Shown here in pieces: positions 1-9,686 of a DNA stretch of 64,000 nucleotides (positions are counted from its first letter, which is position 1; each line of letters begins with the position of its first letter). The stretch is from Verrucomicrobiota bacterium (GTDB lineage: Bacteria; Verrucomicrobiota; Verrucomicrobiia; Limisphaerales; J093): NCBI GenBank assembly GCA_027493615.1, contig JAOSKK010000006.1, positions 1-64,000 of the forward strand. Direction: 5' to 3'. The position numbers and the translations under genes are program-made. The notes under the pieces were generated by a model. The model was not told the DNA's origin, ran no database searches, and saw only the letters and a program-made list of their open reading frames with translations.

Positions 1-175
1 AATTGGCTGCCGCCAGCGAGCGGCACTGCCTCCAGTTTGAACTCGGCGGCATCCGCTGTGGCAGGCGAACCTGGGAGATGGAGCAGAAGCAAAGCTGCCG
101 CAGCTAGGCCGTGGGCAAAACGCGGATGGTTCATTGGATTGCAGGCACTGATAGTATACATAACCAATCCGTTGA

Positions 176-865
176 CAAGCGGCAGGTGTTGCCCTCCGGG
201 CAATCCTCACCAGCGCGGCCCTGTTCCGCGAGTTGACCGCCGACAACTTCACGCTCCTGGCCGAAGACACCGCCAGGCGCGTCGCCACCTACCAAGACGG
301 GACGCCGACCACGATCATCGGTCCGCCGACGTCCGGCGCCCGGGTCCTGAATGTGTTCTGGCGGGATGCCCTGGGCGCGGAGTGGCGTTGTACCGGGGCC
401 GGCACGCCCGGGCCCTGGCTTCAAATCCGGCCGGCGGCGGTGACGGCGGACCCGTCGGGCGGAACCATCCCGACCGGTCACCTGGTCCTGAACGTCACCA
501 CCGGGCACCTGAAACGCCACGCCGGCGGATACGCTTGGACGACCGTCACGGGGCCAGGAGGTCCCCCAGGCGCAACCGGCCCAGGGAGAACCGCGGGACC
601 GCAGGGGCCTGAAGGCCCGTCGGGGTCTGGCGGCCGCGAGGCCTTGACCGCCAACCGCACGTACTACATCGCCACCACCGGGCACCTCAAGCGGCGTGCA
701 GGAGGGTACGTGTGGGAGGTGCCGGGAGCTGTCCGGACCCGGTCACCAATCCGCGCCAACGGACCGCGGGGCAGTACCACGCCTGCAGGACCCGGTTCCT
801 CGCGATTCTTCATCGCGAGGGTGTCACCGCCAAATGAGGAGATGGGAATGAAGACCCACAAGTGA
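176..865 (+). CDS. Collagen-like / tail-fibre-like fragment
   Basis: Open frame with no clear ATG or ribosome site; a TTG at 233 is the first usable start and the frame is already open from 176, so the 5' end is probably lost. About 210 residues from the TTG. Two copies of a TTGHLKR-x-AGGY-x-W unit flank a short Gly-X-Y tract rich in GPxGPx, a collagen-like triple-helix pattern seen in bacterial surface and phage tail proteins. After the second unit the sequence loses character, as if frameshifted. No function can be assigned; it looks like a decayed fragment. Confidence 0.35.
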   Translation, partial: QAAGVALRAILTSAALFRELTADNFTLLAEDTARRVATYQDGTPTTIIGPPTSGARVLNVFWRDALGAEWRCTGAGTPGPWLQIRPAAVTADPSGGTIPTGHLVLNVTTGHLKRHAGGYAWTTVTGPGGPPGATGPGRTAGPQGPEGPSGSGGREALTANRTYYIATTGHLKRRAGGYVWEVPGAVRTRSPIRANGPRGSTTPAGPGSSRFFIARVSPPNEEMGMKTHK

Positions 866-1008
866 AGGCCAGTGAGCTCATTGCCCACGTCAGGGGCACC
901 TGGGCGTCATGGAGCACACCCTGGTTGACCGCCTGACCACCCGATCTTGGCATCGGCATTGCTCATTTCACCGTGGACCTTCAACAGCCAAGATGGCAGG
1001 CAGGAACG

Positions 1009-2308
1009 ATGAAAACCCTTCTACTCTCCGTGGTGGCTGCCGGTCTCGCCTGGGCCGGGCATGCCCAACTCCACTACACGCCCTACACCTTTGTCACCCT
1101 CGCCGGGAACGGGGAGGCTGGCAGCACCGATGGGCCCGCAGCCTCCGCGCGGTTCAACGGGCCTTCCGGGTTGGCGATTGACACCAGCGGCGCGCTTTAC
1201 GTCGCCGATGGGCACAATGGGACCATCCGCAAGATCACGCCCGACGGAATGGTGAGCACGGTGGCGGGGAAGGCGGGCGAACATGGGAGTACCGACGGTC
1301 CCGCGAGCGCGGCGCGCTTCTCCTTCCCACGGGGCATGGCGGTGGACCTCGCGGGGAATCTCTACGTGGTGGAGGGCGGTAATGAAACCTTACGCAAGAT
1401 CACGCCGGATGGGATGGTCAGTACGCTGGCGGGAACCCCGGGAAGTGGGGGTGGACCGACGGACTCGGGAGCCAGGCCGGATTCTTCGCGCCCAATGACA
1501 TCACGATCGGCGAGGGGGCATTCTCTTTGTCACCGACAACAACAACTTCGCCGTGCGACGCATCACCCCCGAAGGGTGGGTCACCACCTTCGCGGGGAAG
1601 ACGAGCGTCGACTTTCAACTCCACATGGGAAGCGCCGACGGGACGGGGAGCAACGCCCGTTTCGACCAACCGTGCGGCATCGACGTGGACGCTGCCGGAA
1701 ACCTGTTTGTGGCGGACTCCGCCAACGGCACGATTCGCCGCATCACGCCGGACGCCGTCGTTACCACGTTCGCCGGGAAGGCGGGTCAACCCCACTCCGA
1801 CCCCATCGATGGCCCGGGCGATGTCGCTCGATTCAAAGTGCCTCACGGGATTGCTGTGGATGTCCATGGCAACGTCTTCGTGACGGAGCGCGCCAGCCAT
1901 ACGATTCGCCGCATCACGCCCACAGGAGAAGTCACGACGGTGGCGGGTGCCAGTGGGATGCCGGGCGGTGACGACGGCACAGGAGCCCAGGCCAGGTTCT
2001 ACCACCCGGGCGATATCGCGGTCGACAAGGAGGGGTGTCTCTACGTGGCCGAGTACATGGCGCATCGCATACGGAAGGGTTGGCCCGCCACCGCTCCCAA
2101 GCTGAGCCGGCCCGAGGCGAGGCCTGATGGCTCAGTCCAACTGGAAGTGACCGGCGTGGCGGGCAGTTCCTATCGCATCGAGGCTTCGATGGACCTTGCC
2201 GATTGGGTTCCGGTAGCCGTGTGCAAGAGCACGGATTCCTCGACGCTGGTGGCTTTGCCGGCGCCGGCGAATTCCGCGAACAAGTTCTATCGAGCCGTGC
2301 TGGAGTAG
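1009..2308 (+). CDS. Secreted NHL-repeat beta-propeller protein (two frameshifts)
   Basis: Start chosen at ATG 1009 (signal peptide MKTLLLSVVAAGLAWAGHAQ), preceded by AGGAAC. NHL-type repeats of the form GLAIDTSGALYVADG...TIRKITPDG-x-VST-x-AG occur about six times, predicting a beta-propeller of the kind used for protein or ligand binding outside the cytoplasm. The reading frame changes twice, near 1450 and 1518, each in a run of five G; the repeat pattern continues smoothly across both, so I treat the locus as one gene of about 430 aa. The C-terminus (SSYRIEASMDLADW...FYRAV) is the tail module common on exported verrucomicrobial proteins. Substrate unknown. Confidence 0.75.
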
Positions 2309-2327
2309 GGTGTGGGGTCCCCTGTCA

Positions 2328-2986
2328 TGAACTCGAAAGCTATTCTGTATGCTCTGTGGACCTTCACGGTCGCGGGAACGGCTGCCGCCCTGCCTCCGAT
2401 CCACAGCGAGATCAGTTTCGATGGGGCTGGCCGGATCAAGGTCACCTGGGCGACGCAACCGGGCGAATCGTACTTTTGCAGTCAACCCGCAACCTGGCCG
2501 GGCCATGGCAGGACCTTCAGACCGATCCGCCGCTGCTTGTCGCCACGACCAACACGCTCGCCTATGAACTTGAGGTGACGGGTCAGATGCGGTTCTTCCG
2601 GGTCGGGTGGGCTTACAGTGTCCCCCGCATGGTTCAGATCTCCTCGGGAACGTTCGAGATGGGGGATGCGTTTGGGGAAGTGTGGTCCTCGGGGTGGCTG
2701 GAGTACCCCGTGCAGTCCGGTGGGGGATCTGGCGGCGAACGGGTATGGCTTGTACGACATGGCCGGTAACCTTGCGGAGTGGTGCTGGGACCGCTACGGC
2801 GAGTACGGGGGTACGCCCCTGGTGGACCCGCGCGGCTCCGGTCCGGGTGAGGACCGGGTGTCGCGCGGAGGCAGTTGGTTCGACACGGCCATCCGCTGCC
2901 GTGTGAGTTGGCGGCACAACGCCCCACCGAAAGGCCAAAGCCTGGTGCGCGGGTTCCGGTGCGTGCTCTCCTCGGGTCCGCCGTGA
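2328..2986 (+). pseudogene. Formylglycine-generating-enzyme-like (SUMF1/FGE) remnant
   Basis: Starts with a signal peptide (MNSKAILYALWTFTVAGTAAA), then switches frame near 2478. The middle has the typical FGE opening, MVQISSGTFEMGDAFGE, and the 3' end has the typical FGE close: GLYDMAGNLAEWCWDRYG, then RVSRGGSW and GFRCV. The roughly 100-residue core between them (normally VSWxDAxAYCxWL and RLPTEAEWEYAARGG) is missing: the sequence jumps from GDAFGE straight to the NGYGLYDMAGN block. So the gene has an internal deletion plus frame changes and cannot make a complete catalytic domain. Family role: conversion of Cys to formylglycine in sulfatases, or related oxidative modification. Confidence 0.75.
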
Positions 2987-3619
2987 GCCGACAGGGGCGG
3001 GGTGCTGCGCGCTGCGCAAGGGGAACGGTTCTCCTAACCGTCACGTACGGCGGGCGCGGGTTGGTGAGAATCCTCGATGGCGTGGTCTCTCTGCCATGCT
3101 GACGGCTGGCCCCCGGCTGTGAACTGACGTCTGCACCCGGCTTCTGTCCTCCCCCTGCCCAGGGGTTGCCGTTGCTCTCGAGGCATTCTCGCGACGATGC
3201 GGTCGCCCGTTCTCCCTTCCGCCCTGAACAAGCCAGCCGCAAGGGCGGCGAGCAGATGGCTTTCAGGCTCCAAGCGGTCCCCAGGTGGGACCGGAAAACG
3301 GGCACCAAGAGACACCCTTACCTGGCACATGCCGCATTGACGAACCTTTGGGGACACCTCTGGTCTATTCGGAATCTGCGGGGGATCCAGGGACGGGGAG
3401 TCTCCGCCGATTACGAACATCGGGGATGGGGCTGAGGGAGGCGCTCGATGAACCTGGGGTGCGGGCTTCCAGGCTGCACCTTCCGCAGTTCATGGCCCCG
3501 GAGCAAGGTTGCGGAGGCCGGGGAGGTTCCATGCGTTCGTCGTGCTGCCGTCAGTTCAGGCTGGCCTCGCCGCACGAGGGCCGGTACCAAAGGGGCAACT
3601 TATTCCGTCGAGCGCACCG
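2987..3619. other. Long intergenic region with dispersed repeat copy
   Basis: No convincing gene. Contains a small hairpin ACGGTT-CTCCT-AACCGT near 3026-3042 and one copy of a dispersed ~66-bp repeat at 3404-3470, listed separately. Open frames here are short and have no family features. Confidence 0.5.
3404..3470 (+). repeat. Dispersed ~66-bp repeat, copy 1
   Basis: Matches 36651-36716 in inverted orientation with about six mismatches; the shared core reads GAACATCGGxGATGGGGCTG then AGGGAGGCG and CCTGGGGTGCGGGCTT. Both copies are intergenic, each next to a gene end. Confidence 0.75.
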
Positions 3620-6043
3620 ATGATGAACACAGGGACTCCCAACGCCGCGGGCCGGTCGCCCGCTCCGAGCTTCCGTCTCCCCGCTCGCAACTGTCTGGTG
3701 GCGTTGGGAATCGCGTGGAGCGGCCACCTGGCCGGCACCGAGCCCTCGGCCTCGACATCTCCCGCTCCGGCTGCCACGCAGGCCTTTGAGGCACTGCCCG
3801 AGGTGGCGCGCGAGCATCCCATCCTCTTCGTCGTCCGCCACCAGTACGCACCGGACCATCACAACACCGCCACGTTCTTTCCCAAGGCCCGCACGGAGTA
3901 CAACGACGGGGCCTTCACGGGTGGCAGCGCCCTGAAGGTGATCGACCCCAAGTCGGGCGGCACCGTGCGCACCTTGTTCGCCACCGCCACCGGCGTGGTG
4001 CGCGATCCCGAGGTCGACTTCGACGGCCGGCGCATCCTCTTCTCGCTGCGGCAGGGCCCGGCGGACAGCTATCACCTCTACGAGATTCACGCCGACGGCA
4101 CCGGCCTGCGGCAGCTCACGTTTGCCGAGGACGTGGACGATTTCGACCCGCTGTATCTGCCGGACGGCCGGATCGTCTTCAGCTCCACCCGCGAACCGAA
4201 GTACTGCATGTGCAACCGCCATCTGATGGCGAACCTGTACCGGATGGAAGCCGACGGCGCCAACATCCATCAGATCGGCAAGAGCACCCTCTTCGAAGGC
4301 CACGCCTCCCTCCTTCCTGACGGCCGCGTCTTGTACGACCGCTGGGAGTACGTCGACCGCAACTTCGGCGATGCGCAGGCCCTCTGGACGGTGAACCCCG
4401 ACGGCACCGGCCACGCCGTCTATTGGGGGAACAACACCGCGTCCCCCGGCGCCGCCCTGGACGGCCGGAGTGTCCCGGGCACGGAGGAAGTCGTGTGCGT
4501 GTTCAGTTCCTGCCACGACCGGCCCTGGGGCGCCGTGGCCCTCGTGGACCGGCGGCTGGGACTGGACGGCAAGAAGCCGGTCGTGCGGATCTGGCCCGAG
4601 GACGCCCTCCGGTTGATCGAGGAAACCGGCTGGGAACGCTTCGACGCCTTCACTGCCGTGCCGCTCAAGTACGAGGATCCTTATCCGCTCGATCAACGGT
4701 TCTTCCTCGCCGCGCGCCAAATCAGCCCCGGCGGGCCCACGGGCATCTTCCTGCTCGACCGTCACGGTCCGGACCGCTTGCTCCACGCCGAAGCGCCCGG
4801 CTGCTTCGACCCGATGCCGCTCGCGCCCCGGCCACGCCCACCGGTGCTTCCAGAACGTCGGGACTACGCCAATGGCGAAGGCACCGTGTTCGTCGCGGAC
4901 GTGTACCAGGGACGGGGCATGCGGGGGGTGCCGCGCGGCACCGTCAAGGCGCTGCGAGTGGTCGAGTCGCCGGAGAAACGGCAGTGGACGCGCCCAGCGT
5001 GGAACGGACAGGGCCAGGCGGCTCCCGCGATGAACTGGGACGATTTCAACAACAAACGGATCCTCGGCACCGTGCCCGTGGCCGAGGACGGTTCGGCCTG
5101 CTTCCGGCTGCCCGCCGATACTTTCGTGTACTTCCAGTTGCTCGACGAACGCGGCCTGATGGTCCAGACCATGCGCAGCGGGACGCTGGTGCAATCGGGC
5201 GAGGCCTTGAGCTGCACCGGATGCCATGAGGACCGACGTTCCACCCCGCCCGTCACCCTGGCCAAACGGCCGCTTGCCCTGGGTCGAAGCCCGAGCGCCC
5301 TCGAGGGCTGGCACGGCCCGCCCCGGCTCTTCAACTACCTCACCGAGGTCCAGCCTGTGTTCGACCGGCACTGCGTGCGGTGTCACGACTTCGGGCAGGA
5401 GAAGGAGGCGAAGGTCGTGTTGGCGGGAGACCGGGACCTGGTTTTCAACGCCGCCTACAACGAGCTCTGGCGCCGGCAGTTGGTCAAAGTCGTCGGGGCG
5501 GGTCCCGCCGACCTGTTGCCGCCGTACGCTTGGGGTGCCCATGCCAGTCCCTTGCTGCGGTTCCTGGGCCCGGAGCATTACGACGTCCGGTTGTCCACCG
5601 AGGAGTTCGACCGCGTGGTGACCTGGGTGGACCTCAACGCGCCGTACTACCCGACCTACGCCAGCGCTTATCCGTCCAACCTGGCCGGACGCTCGCCGCT
5701 GGACGACGCCGAGCTCGCCCGTCTCGAAGCGTTGACCGGCGTGCGCTTCCGCGCGCTGGCGTCGTTCCGAGACAACCAGGGACCGCAGCTTAGCTTCGAC
5801 CGCCCCGAGCGCAGTCCCGCCTTGGTACGAATGGCGGACCCCACCTCGCCAGGCCACGCGGAAGCCCTGGCGATCATCCGCCGGGGACAACAGCGGCTGG
5901 CGGAGCGGCCCGAGGCGGATCAACCGGAGTTCGTCGCCTGCGATCTCGACCAGTGGCGGGACGAGTTTTACCGGGACCGGCAAGCCCTCGAACACCGGAA
6001 CCGGGCGGCCTTGCGCGAGGGGCGCAAGGTCTACGACCGCTGA
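3620..6043 (+). CDS. HzsA-like secreted beta-propeller with two haem-c-type CXXCH motifs
   Basis: About 807 aa. N-terminal export segment, then PD40/TolB-like propeller repeats (DGRRILFSLRQG, LYLPDGRIVFSSTREPKYCMC, LLPDGRVLYDRWEYVDR). The middle and C-terminus follow the layout of proteins annotated as hydrazine synthase subunit-A-like, with CTGCH near residue 532 and CVRCH near residue 585, each a covalent haem-c attachment site. Such proteins are common in Planctomycetes and Verrucomicrobia that do not do anammox, and their substrate is unknown; I do not claim hydrazine chemistry. Start is one of two adjacent ATGs at 3620 and 3623. The frame is intact throughout. It is followed after 50 nt by an oxidoreductase in the same direction, so the two may be co-transcribed. 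Confidence 0.8.
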   Translation: MMNTGTPNAAGRSPAPSFRLPARNCLVALGIAWSGHLAGTEPSASTSPAPAATQAFEALPEVAREHPILFVVRHQYAPDHHNTATFFPKARTEYNDGAFTGGSALKVIDPKSGGTVRTLFATATGVVRDPEVDFDGRRILFSLRQGPADSYHLYEIHADGTGLRQLTFAEDVDDFDPLYLPDGRIVFSSTREPKYCMCNRHLMANLYRMEADGANIHQIGKSTLFEGHASLLPDGRVLYDRWEYVDRNFGDAQALWTVNPDGTGHAVYWGNNTASPGAALDGRSVPGTEEVVCVFSSCHDRPWGAVALVDRRLGLDGKKPVVRIWPEDALRLIEETGWERFDAFTAVPLKYEDPYPLDQRFFLAARQISPGGPTGIFLLDRHGPDRLLHAEAPGCFDPMPLAPRPRPPVLPERRDYANGEGTVFVADVYQGRGMRGVPRGTVKALRVVESPEKRQWTRPAWNGQGQAAPAMNWDDFNNKRILGTVPVAEDGSACFRLPADTFVYFQLLDERGLMVQTMRSGTLVQSGEALSCTGCHEDRRSTPPVTLAKRPLALGRSPSALEGWHGPPRLFNYLTEVQPVFDRHCVRCHDFGQEKEAKVVLAGDRDLVFNAAYNELWRRQLVKVVGAGPADLLPPYAWGAHASPLLRFLGPEHYDVRLSTEEFDRVVTWVDLNAPYYPTYASAYPSNLAGRSPLDDAELARLEALTGVRFRALASFRDNQGPQLSFDRPERSPALVRMADPTSPGHAEALAIIRRGQQRLAERPEADQPEFVACDLDQWRDEFYRDRQALEHRNRAALREGRKVYDR

Positions 6044-6093
6044 GCCGGGGCGCCGGGCACTTGGAACCCCCGGACTTGGTGCATACTTGCGCC

Positions 6094-7485
6094 ATGCAAT
6101 CGTCCAAACCACACACGACATCCGGCACCGCCTTCCACCTCAGCCGCCGGCGCTTCCTCCAGACCGCCTCCGCCTCCCTCGCCGTGTCGGCCCTTGGGGC
6201 CGAGGGACTCGACATCGTCCAGGGCAGACCCAAACGGGTCGGCCTGATCGGCACCGGCTGGTACGGCAAGAGCGACCTGTGGCGGCTCATCCAGGTGGCC
6301 CCCGTCGAGGTGGTGGCCTTGTGCGACCCCGACCGCCAGCTCCTCGCCGGCGCCGTCGAGATCGCCCGCCAGCGGCAGAAGTCCGGGAAGCGGCCGCGGA
6401 CGTACACCGACTACCGCGAGATGCTCCGCGAGCGGGACCTGGACATCGTCCTCGTGGGTTCACCCGACCACTGGCACGCGTTGCACACCATCGCGGCCAT
6501 CGAGGCGGGCGCCGACGTCTACGCGCAGAAGCCGATCAGCGTCGATGTGCTCGAGGGCGAGGCGATGCTCGCTGCCGCCCGGAGACACGGTCGCGTGGTT
6601 CAGATCGGGACCCAGCGCAAGAGCACCCCGCACCTCATCGAAGCCAAACGCCAGGTCGTGGACGCCGGCTTGCTGGGCAAGGTCGGACACGTGGACATGT
6701 GCTGCTACTACCACATGCGCGCCAATGGCAACCCGCCCCTCGAGCCGGTGCCTGACCATCTCGACTACGAGCTCTGGACCGGACCGGCGCCCCTCCGGCC
6801 CTATGACGGTCTGCCGCACGTCCGCTGGTGGCGCACCTTTATGGAGTATGGCAACGGGATCATGGGCGACATGTGTGTGCACATGTTCGATACGGCCCGT
6901 TGGATGCTGGGCCTGGGCTGGCCCAAGCGCATCAGCTCGACCGGTGGGATCTACGTGCAGAAGGAGGGCAAGTCGAACATCGCGGACACCCAGACCGCCA
7001 CTTTCGAGTACGACGGCTTCAACGCCGTGTGGCAACACCGCACCTGGGGCACGCCACCAGACCCGGACTATCCTTGGGCGCTGTTCATCTACGGTGAGAA
7101 GGGCACGCTCAAGGCCAGCACGATGCGGGCGGATTTCATCCCGCAGGGTGACCAGGCCAAGCCCCTCCACTTCGAGTGCGTATACGAACGCGAGAAATAC
7201 CCGGAAGACGTCACCGAAAAGGACATTGAACTCAACGCCGCCCCCGCGACCCGCCGCCACATGCTGGACTTCCTGGCAGCCATCGAGCGCCGCAGCCGGC
7301 CGGTGGCCGACATCGAGGACGGCCACATCTCCACCGCAAGCTGCATCCTCGCGAACCTGGCCATGGAACTGGGCCGGCCGCTCGTCTACGATCCCGCCCA
7401 ACGGGTGGTCGTGGGAGATGCCGAAGCCACGCGCCGCCTCCGGCGCCCGTACCGCGCGCCCTGGCGTCATCCGGAACCGGCGTGA
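6094..7485 (+). CDS. Tat-exported Gfo/Idh/MocA oxidoreductase
   Basis: 463 aa. Twin-arginine signal SRRRFLQTASASLAVSA, then a Rossmann fold opening with VGLIGTGWYGKS (dinucleotide-binding GxGxxG), DHWHALH, and the EKP-equivalent AQKPIS, which places the catalytic lysine in the family's usual position. The C-terminal alpha/beta dimerisation domain follows (NGIMGDMCVHMFDTARWMLG). Family members use NAD(P) to oxidise or reduce sugars and cyclitols; export by Tat implies cofactor loading before secretion. Start ATG 6094 is preceded by a TTGGAA box 33 nt upstream, so the mRNA may have a very short leader. One of four such proteins in the window. Confidence 0.88.
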   Translation: MQSSKPHTTSGTAFHLSRRRFLQTASASLAVSALGAEGLDIVQGRPKRVGLIGTGWYGKSDLWRLIQVAPVEVVALCDPDRQLLAGAVEIARQRQKSGKRPRTYTDYREMLRERDLDIVLVGSPDHWHALHTIAAIEAGADVYAQKPISVDVLEGEAMLAAARRHGRVVQIGTQRKSTPHLIEAKRQVVDAGLLGKVGHVDMCCYYHMRANGNPPLEPVPDHLDYELWTGPAPLRPYDGLPHVRWWRTFMEYGNGIMGDMCVHMFDTARWMLGLGWPKRISSTGGIYVQKEGKSNIADTQTATFEYDGFNAVWQHRTWGTPPDPDYPWALFIYGEKGTLKASTMRADFIPQGDQAKPLHFECVYEREKYPEDVTEKDIELNAAPATRRHMLDFLAAIERRSRPVADIEDGHISTASCILANLAMELGRPLVYDPAQRVVVGDAEATRRLRRPYRAPWRHPEPA

Positions 7486-8635
7486 GCGGGGCATCTTGTC
7501 GGCCAGACCCCTGGCCAGCCTTCGACGACCGCGGCCGGCTGTACCTCTCCGCCGAGAACCCGGAGGGGCCCCTGCTGCGGGTGAACGTCGACAACCGGGG
7601 CGAGGTGGGACGGATCGAGCCTTCGCCGGCGCCGATCGGTCAGGCCAGGGGGCTGCTGCACGCGCACGGCAGCCTCTACGTCAACGGGCGCGGCCCCGAA
7701 GGCCTCGGCTTGTACCGGCTCACCGACGCGGACGGGAACGACCAGCTCGATCCCGGAGAGGTGCGGTTGCTCAAGCGCTTCTCCGTCGACGGTGAACACG
7801 GTTACCACGCCCTCGCGCTCGGTCCGGACGGTTGGATCTACGTCCTGAACGGCAGCATGACCCGGCCGCCCGAAGACCTCGCCCCAACGATTCCCTTCCG
7901 CCATGCCGGAGAAGACGTGTTGTCGCTGAACCCGGACGAGATGGGGGACGTCTCCGGCATCAAGCCTCCCGCCGGCTGTTCACCTTCGACAGCGACAACG
8001 AACGGAACCGGGGCACGCCCTGGTATGTCCCCACCCGGGTCTTGCGCTGCGTTTCCGGTGCCGACTTCGGCTGGCGGGACGGCCTCCGCATCTGCCCGGA
8101 CGACTACCCCGACACGCTGCGGCCGGTAGTCAGGGTGGACGCCGCGGCGGTGCACACGGCGTGGCCTCATCTGGGCAGCGTCGATCCGTTCCTCCGACAC
8201 GCCCGCACGGTGCTCGATGAGGCCCGGGCGCGTCAGGCCCTCGCCGACGTACAATGTCTCGCGTGTCACCGCTTCGGTCACGAAGGGGGAGCCAGCGGCC
8301 CCGAACTCACGGGAGTCGTGAGCAAGTACAGCCCTCGCGACATCCTCGAATCCATCCTCGAACCGTCGAAGGTCGTTTCCGAACCGTACCAGAACTGGAC
8401 CGTCGGGCTGACGGACGGCGACGAAGTGAGCGGCCGGCTGATCAGCGAAACGGCCGAGCGCATCGTCCTCGAAACCGACTGGCGTACCGGCGCTCAGGCG
8501 CGCGTCCCCCGCGACGAGATCGAGGCCATCCGTCCGGCGCGGCTTTCACCGATGCCCGAGGGTCTCGTGAACGGGCTCTCGCGGGAAGAGATCCTCGACC
8601 TGATCGCCTACTTGGTCGCGGGTGCGGGGAACTGA
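7482..8635 (+). pseudogene. Decayed sugar-dehydrogenase-type propeller with C-terminal haem-binding domain
   Basis: The first part resembles the propeller of planctomycete/verrucomicrobial membrane-bound dehydrogenases (RGLLHAHGSLYVNG, LYRLTDADGNDQLD, HGYHALALGPDGWIYVLNG). The frame then breaks near 7970, where sequence between DEMGDV and FTFDSDNERNRGTPWY is missing. A further deletion joins DYPDTLRPVVRVD to the C-terminal haem domain, CLACHRFGHEGGASGPELTG followed by ILESILEPSKVV. The haem domain is complete and in frame to 8635. Overlaps the stop of the preceding oxidoreductase by 4 nt. Probably non-functional; alternatively, assembly errors exaggerate the damage. Confidence 0.65.
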
Positions 8636-8820
8636 GCTGACTCGGCCACGCCGCTTGGTGGTTGCTGCGCTGCGGTCCCGCTGCGGTTTCACTGCTTGTC
8701 TCCGGCCTCGGCGAGGCCTACTCTTCGTGCGGTCACGGCATTCGTAGCGGCAACCGCGGGTTTGGGGAGGAAGGGCAGCCTGGTGTCGTTGGTGACCCGG
8801 GTGGCGGCCTGCCAGCGAGT
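8636..8820. other. Short spacer before tRNA-Arg
   Basis: 185 nt with no gene features seen; no promoter could be assigned with confidence. Confidence 0.4.
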
Positions 8821-8897
8821 GCGTCCGTAGCTCAATTGGATAGAGCTTCTGACTTCGGATCAGAAGGTTGCAGGTTCGAGTCCTGCCGGACGCGCCA
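8821..8897 (+). tRNA. tRNA-Arg(UCG), canonical
   Basis: Acceptor GCGTCCG/CGGACGC, D-arm GCTC-AATTGGATA-GAGC with the normal GG, anticodon arm TCTGA-CTTCGGA-TCAGA (anticodon TCG), T-arm GCAGG-TTCGAGT-CCTGC, discriminator G and an encoded CCA. This is a conventional tRNA with U55 and G18G19. It lies on the opposite strand to the array and is the useful contrast for the array tRNAs. It may mark the edge of the island. Confidence 0.97.
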
Positions 8898-9183
8898 ATT
8901 CGTAAGTCACTGAACAACAGGAGCGTGCGACCGGTTCTCCAACCCGCTCGCCGGTCCGGCGCGGCTCCGCGAGCCACGGTCAGCATCTCCCCGGGAAAGC
9001 ACCCCGCCGGCGGCTCTCGCCAGGACGCGATTGCCGGCGGGTGGAGTCGACGAGCCGCGTGAAGCGGGGTTGCTCGGGCGCGAACCCAACGCGCTCTGTC
9101 CCGAGGCACCGCGAGGCACCTGTCACAGAAGACGCGCCAAGCCGCGCCCAACTGGGCGCGTGCTCGGTCGGTCTCTTGGGCCC
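8898..9183. other. Island edge: spacer with hairpins
   Basis: No gene seen. Contains the inverted repeats CGCGCCCA-ACT-GGGCGCG near 9144-9160 and TGGGCCC-TCAC-GGGCCCA at 9177-9194. The second overlaps the stop codon of the HNH-like ORF and could act as a terminator for the minus-strand array, although no T-tract follows. Confidence 0.4.
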
Positions 9184-9375
9184 TCACGGGCCCACAAACA
9201 ACTCCCAATCCCCGATGCGGTGGACGTTCCGAATGAGGGCCGTGGCAGGCAGTTCTTTCGGAACGCGGGGGGCGGCCAGGAGCTTCAAGCCAGCCTCCTG
9301 CGGCATGCGCACGTTGATCGCCTGCCAGTTGTGGTTGAGCACCACCACGGTCGCCTTGTTCAAGATGTCGCTCAT
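9184..9375 (-). CDS. 63-aa HNH-associated N-terminal-like fragment
   Basis: Starts MSDILNK and continues VVVLNHNWQAINVRMPQEA, which resembles the N-terminal strand-helix of some HNH-endonuclease family proteins (VLNRNWQAINVxTPAEA). No HNH zinc or catalytic block follows, so this is either a stand-alone small protein or a truncated gene. It is the last gene of the array on this strand. Start at 9375 because an upstream extension would run into tRNA-Gln. Confidence 0.45.
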   Translation of the reverse strand: MSDILNKATVVVLNHNWQAINVRMPQEAGLKLLAAPRVPKELPATALIRNVHRIGDWELFVGP

Positions 9376-9417
9376 CGCTTTGTCGCAGGTGTTTGATCTT
9401 TGCTGAATGGCGCGGAT

Positions 9418-9492
9418 TGGCTGCCTCGCCGGGACTCGCACCCAGACCTCCGGCTCCAGAAACCGGCGCACTGCTGGTTATGCCACGAGGCC
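9418..9492 (-). tRNA. Array tRNA-Gln(CUG)
   Basis: Anticodon arm CCGGT-TTCTGGA-GCCGG (CTG). D-loop AACCAGCA lacks GG. T-arm CTGGG-TGCGAGT-CCCGG has G at position 55. Acceptor GGCCTCG/CGAGGCA has a mismatched first pair; discriminator G and CCA are encoded. Confidence 0.8.
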
Positions 9493-9513
9493 GTTCGTGG
9501 TTCGCCGAGGGCG

Positions 9514-9590
9514 TGGTGGAGCTGGAGGGAGTTGCACCCTCACCCTGCCGGATTGAGAGTCCGGTGCCGGTCTGCTGTGGCTTCGACTCC
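9514..9590 (-). tRNA. Array tRNA-Glu(CUC), copy 1
   Basis: Anticodon arm CCGGA-CTCTCAA-TCCGG (CTC). T-arm GAGGG-TGCAACT-CCCTC with G55. Acceptor GGAGTCG/CAGCTCC has one mismatch and one wobble; discriminator A, CCA encoded. D-loop contains CAGCAG and no GG. Confidence 0.8.
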
Positions 9591-9597
9591 GTGACAC

Positions 9598-9681
9598 TGG
9601 TGGGCGAGAGAGGACTTGCACCTCCAAGGCTGCCTGATTCTGAGTCAGGTGGGTCTGCTATTCCCCGTGAACCACGCGCCG
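9598..9681 (-). tRNA. Array tRNA-like, anticodon CAG (Leu?)
   Basis: Anticodon arm CCTGA-CTCAGAA-TCAGG is perfect and CAG reads Leu codon CUG, but the variable region is short, whereas leucine tRNAs normally have a long arm. The D-arm is irregular, with an enlarged loop containing TAGCAG, and the acceptor pairs at only five of seven positions. T-arm GGAGG-TGCAAGT-CCTCT (G55), discriminator A, CCA encoded. Possibly decaying. Confidence 0.55.
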
Positions 9682-9686
9682 AAAAG

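Noticed and set aside
3005..3120. Group II intron or retroelement remnant suggested by a hairpin near 3030
   Set aside because: No domain V sequence and no reverse-transcriptase similarity was found.
3620..6043. Hydrazine synthase and anammox metabolism
   Set aside because: Only an alpha-subunit-like architecture is present, without the partner subunits; such proteins are widespread in non-anammox relatives.
3551..6121. Very long open frame antisense to the HzsA-like gene (about 856 codons)
   Set aside because: A by-product of high-GC third-position bias; no family features, while the plus frame has clear domains and haem motifs.
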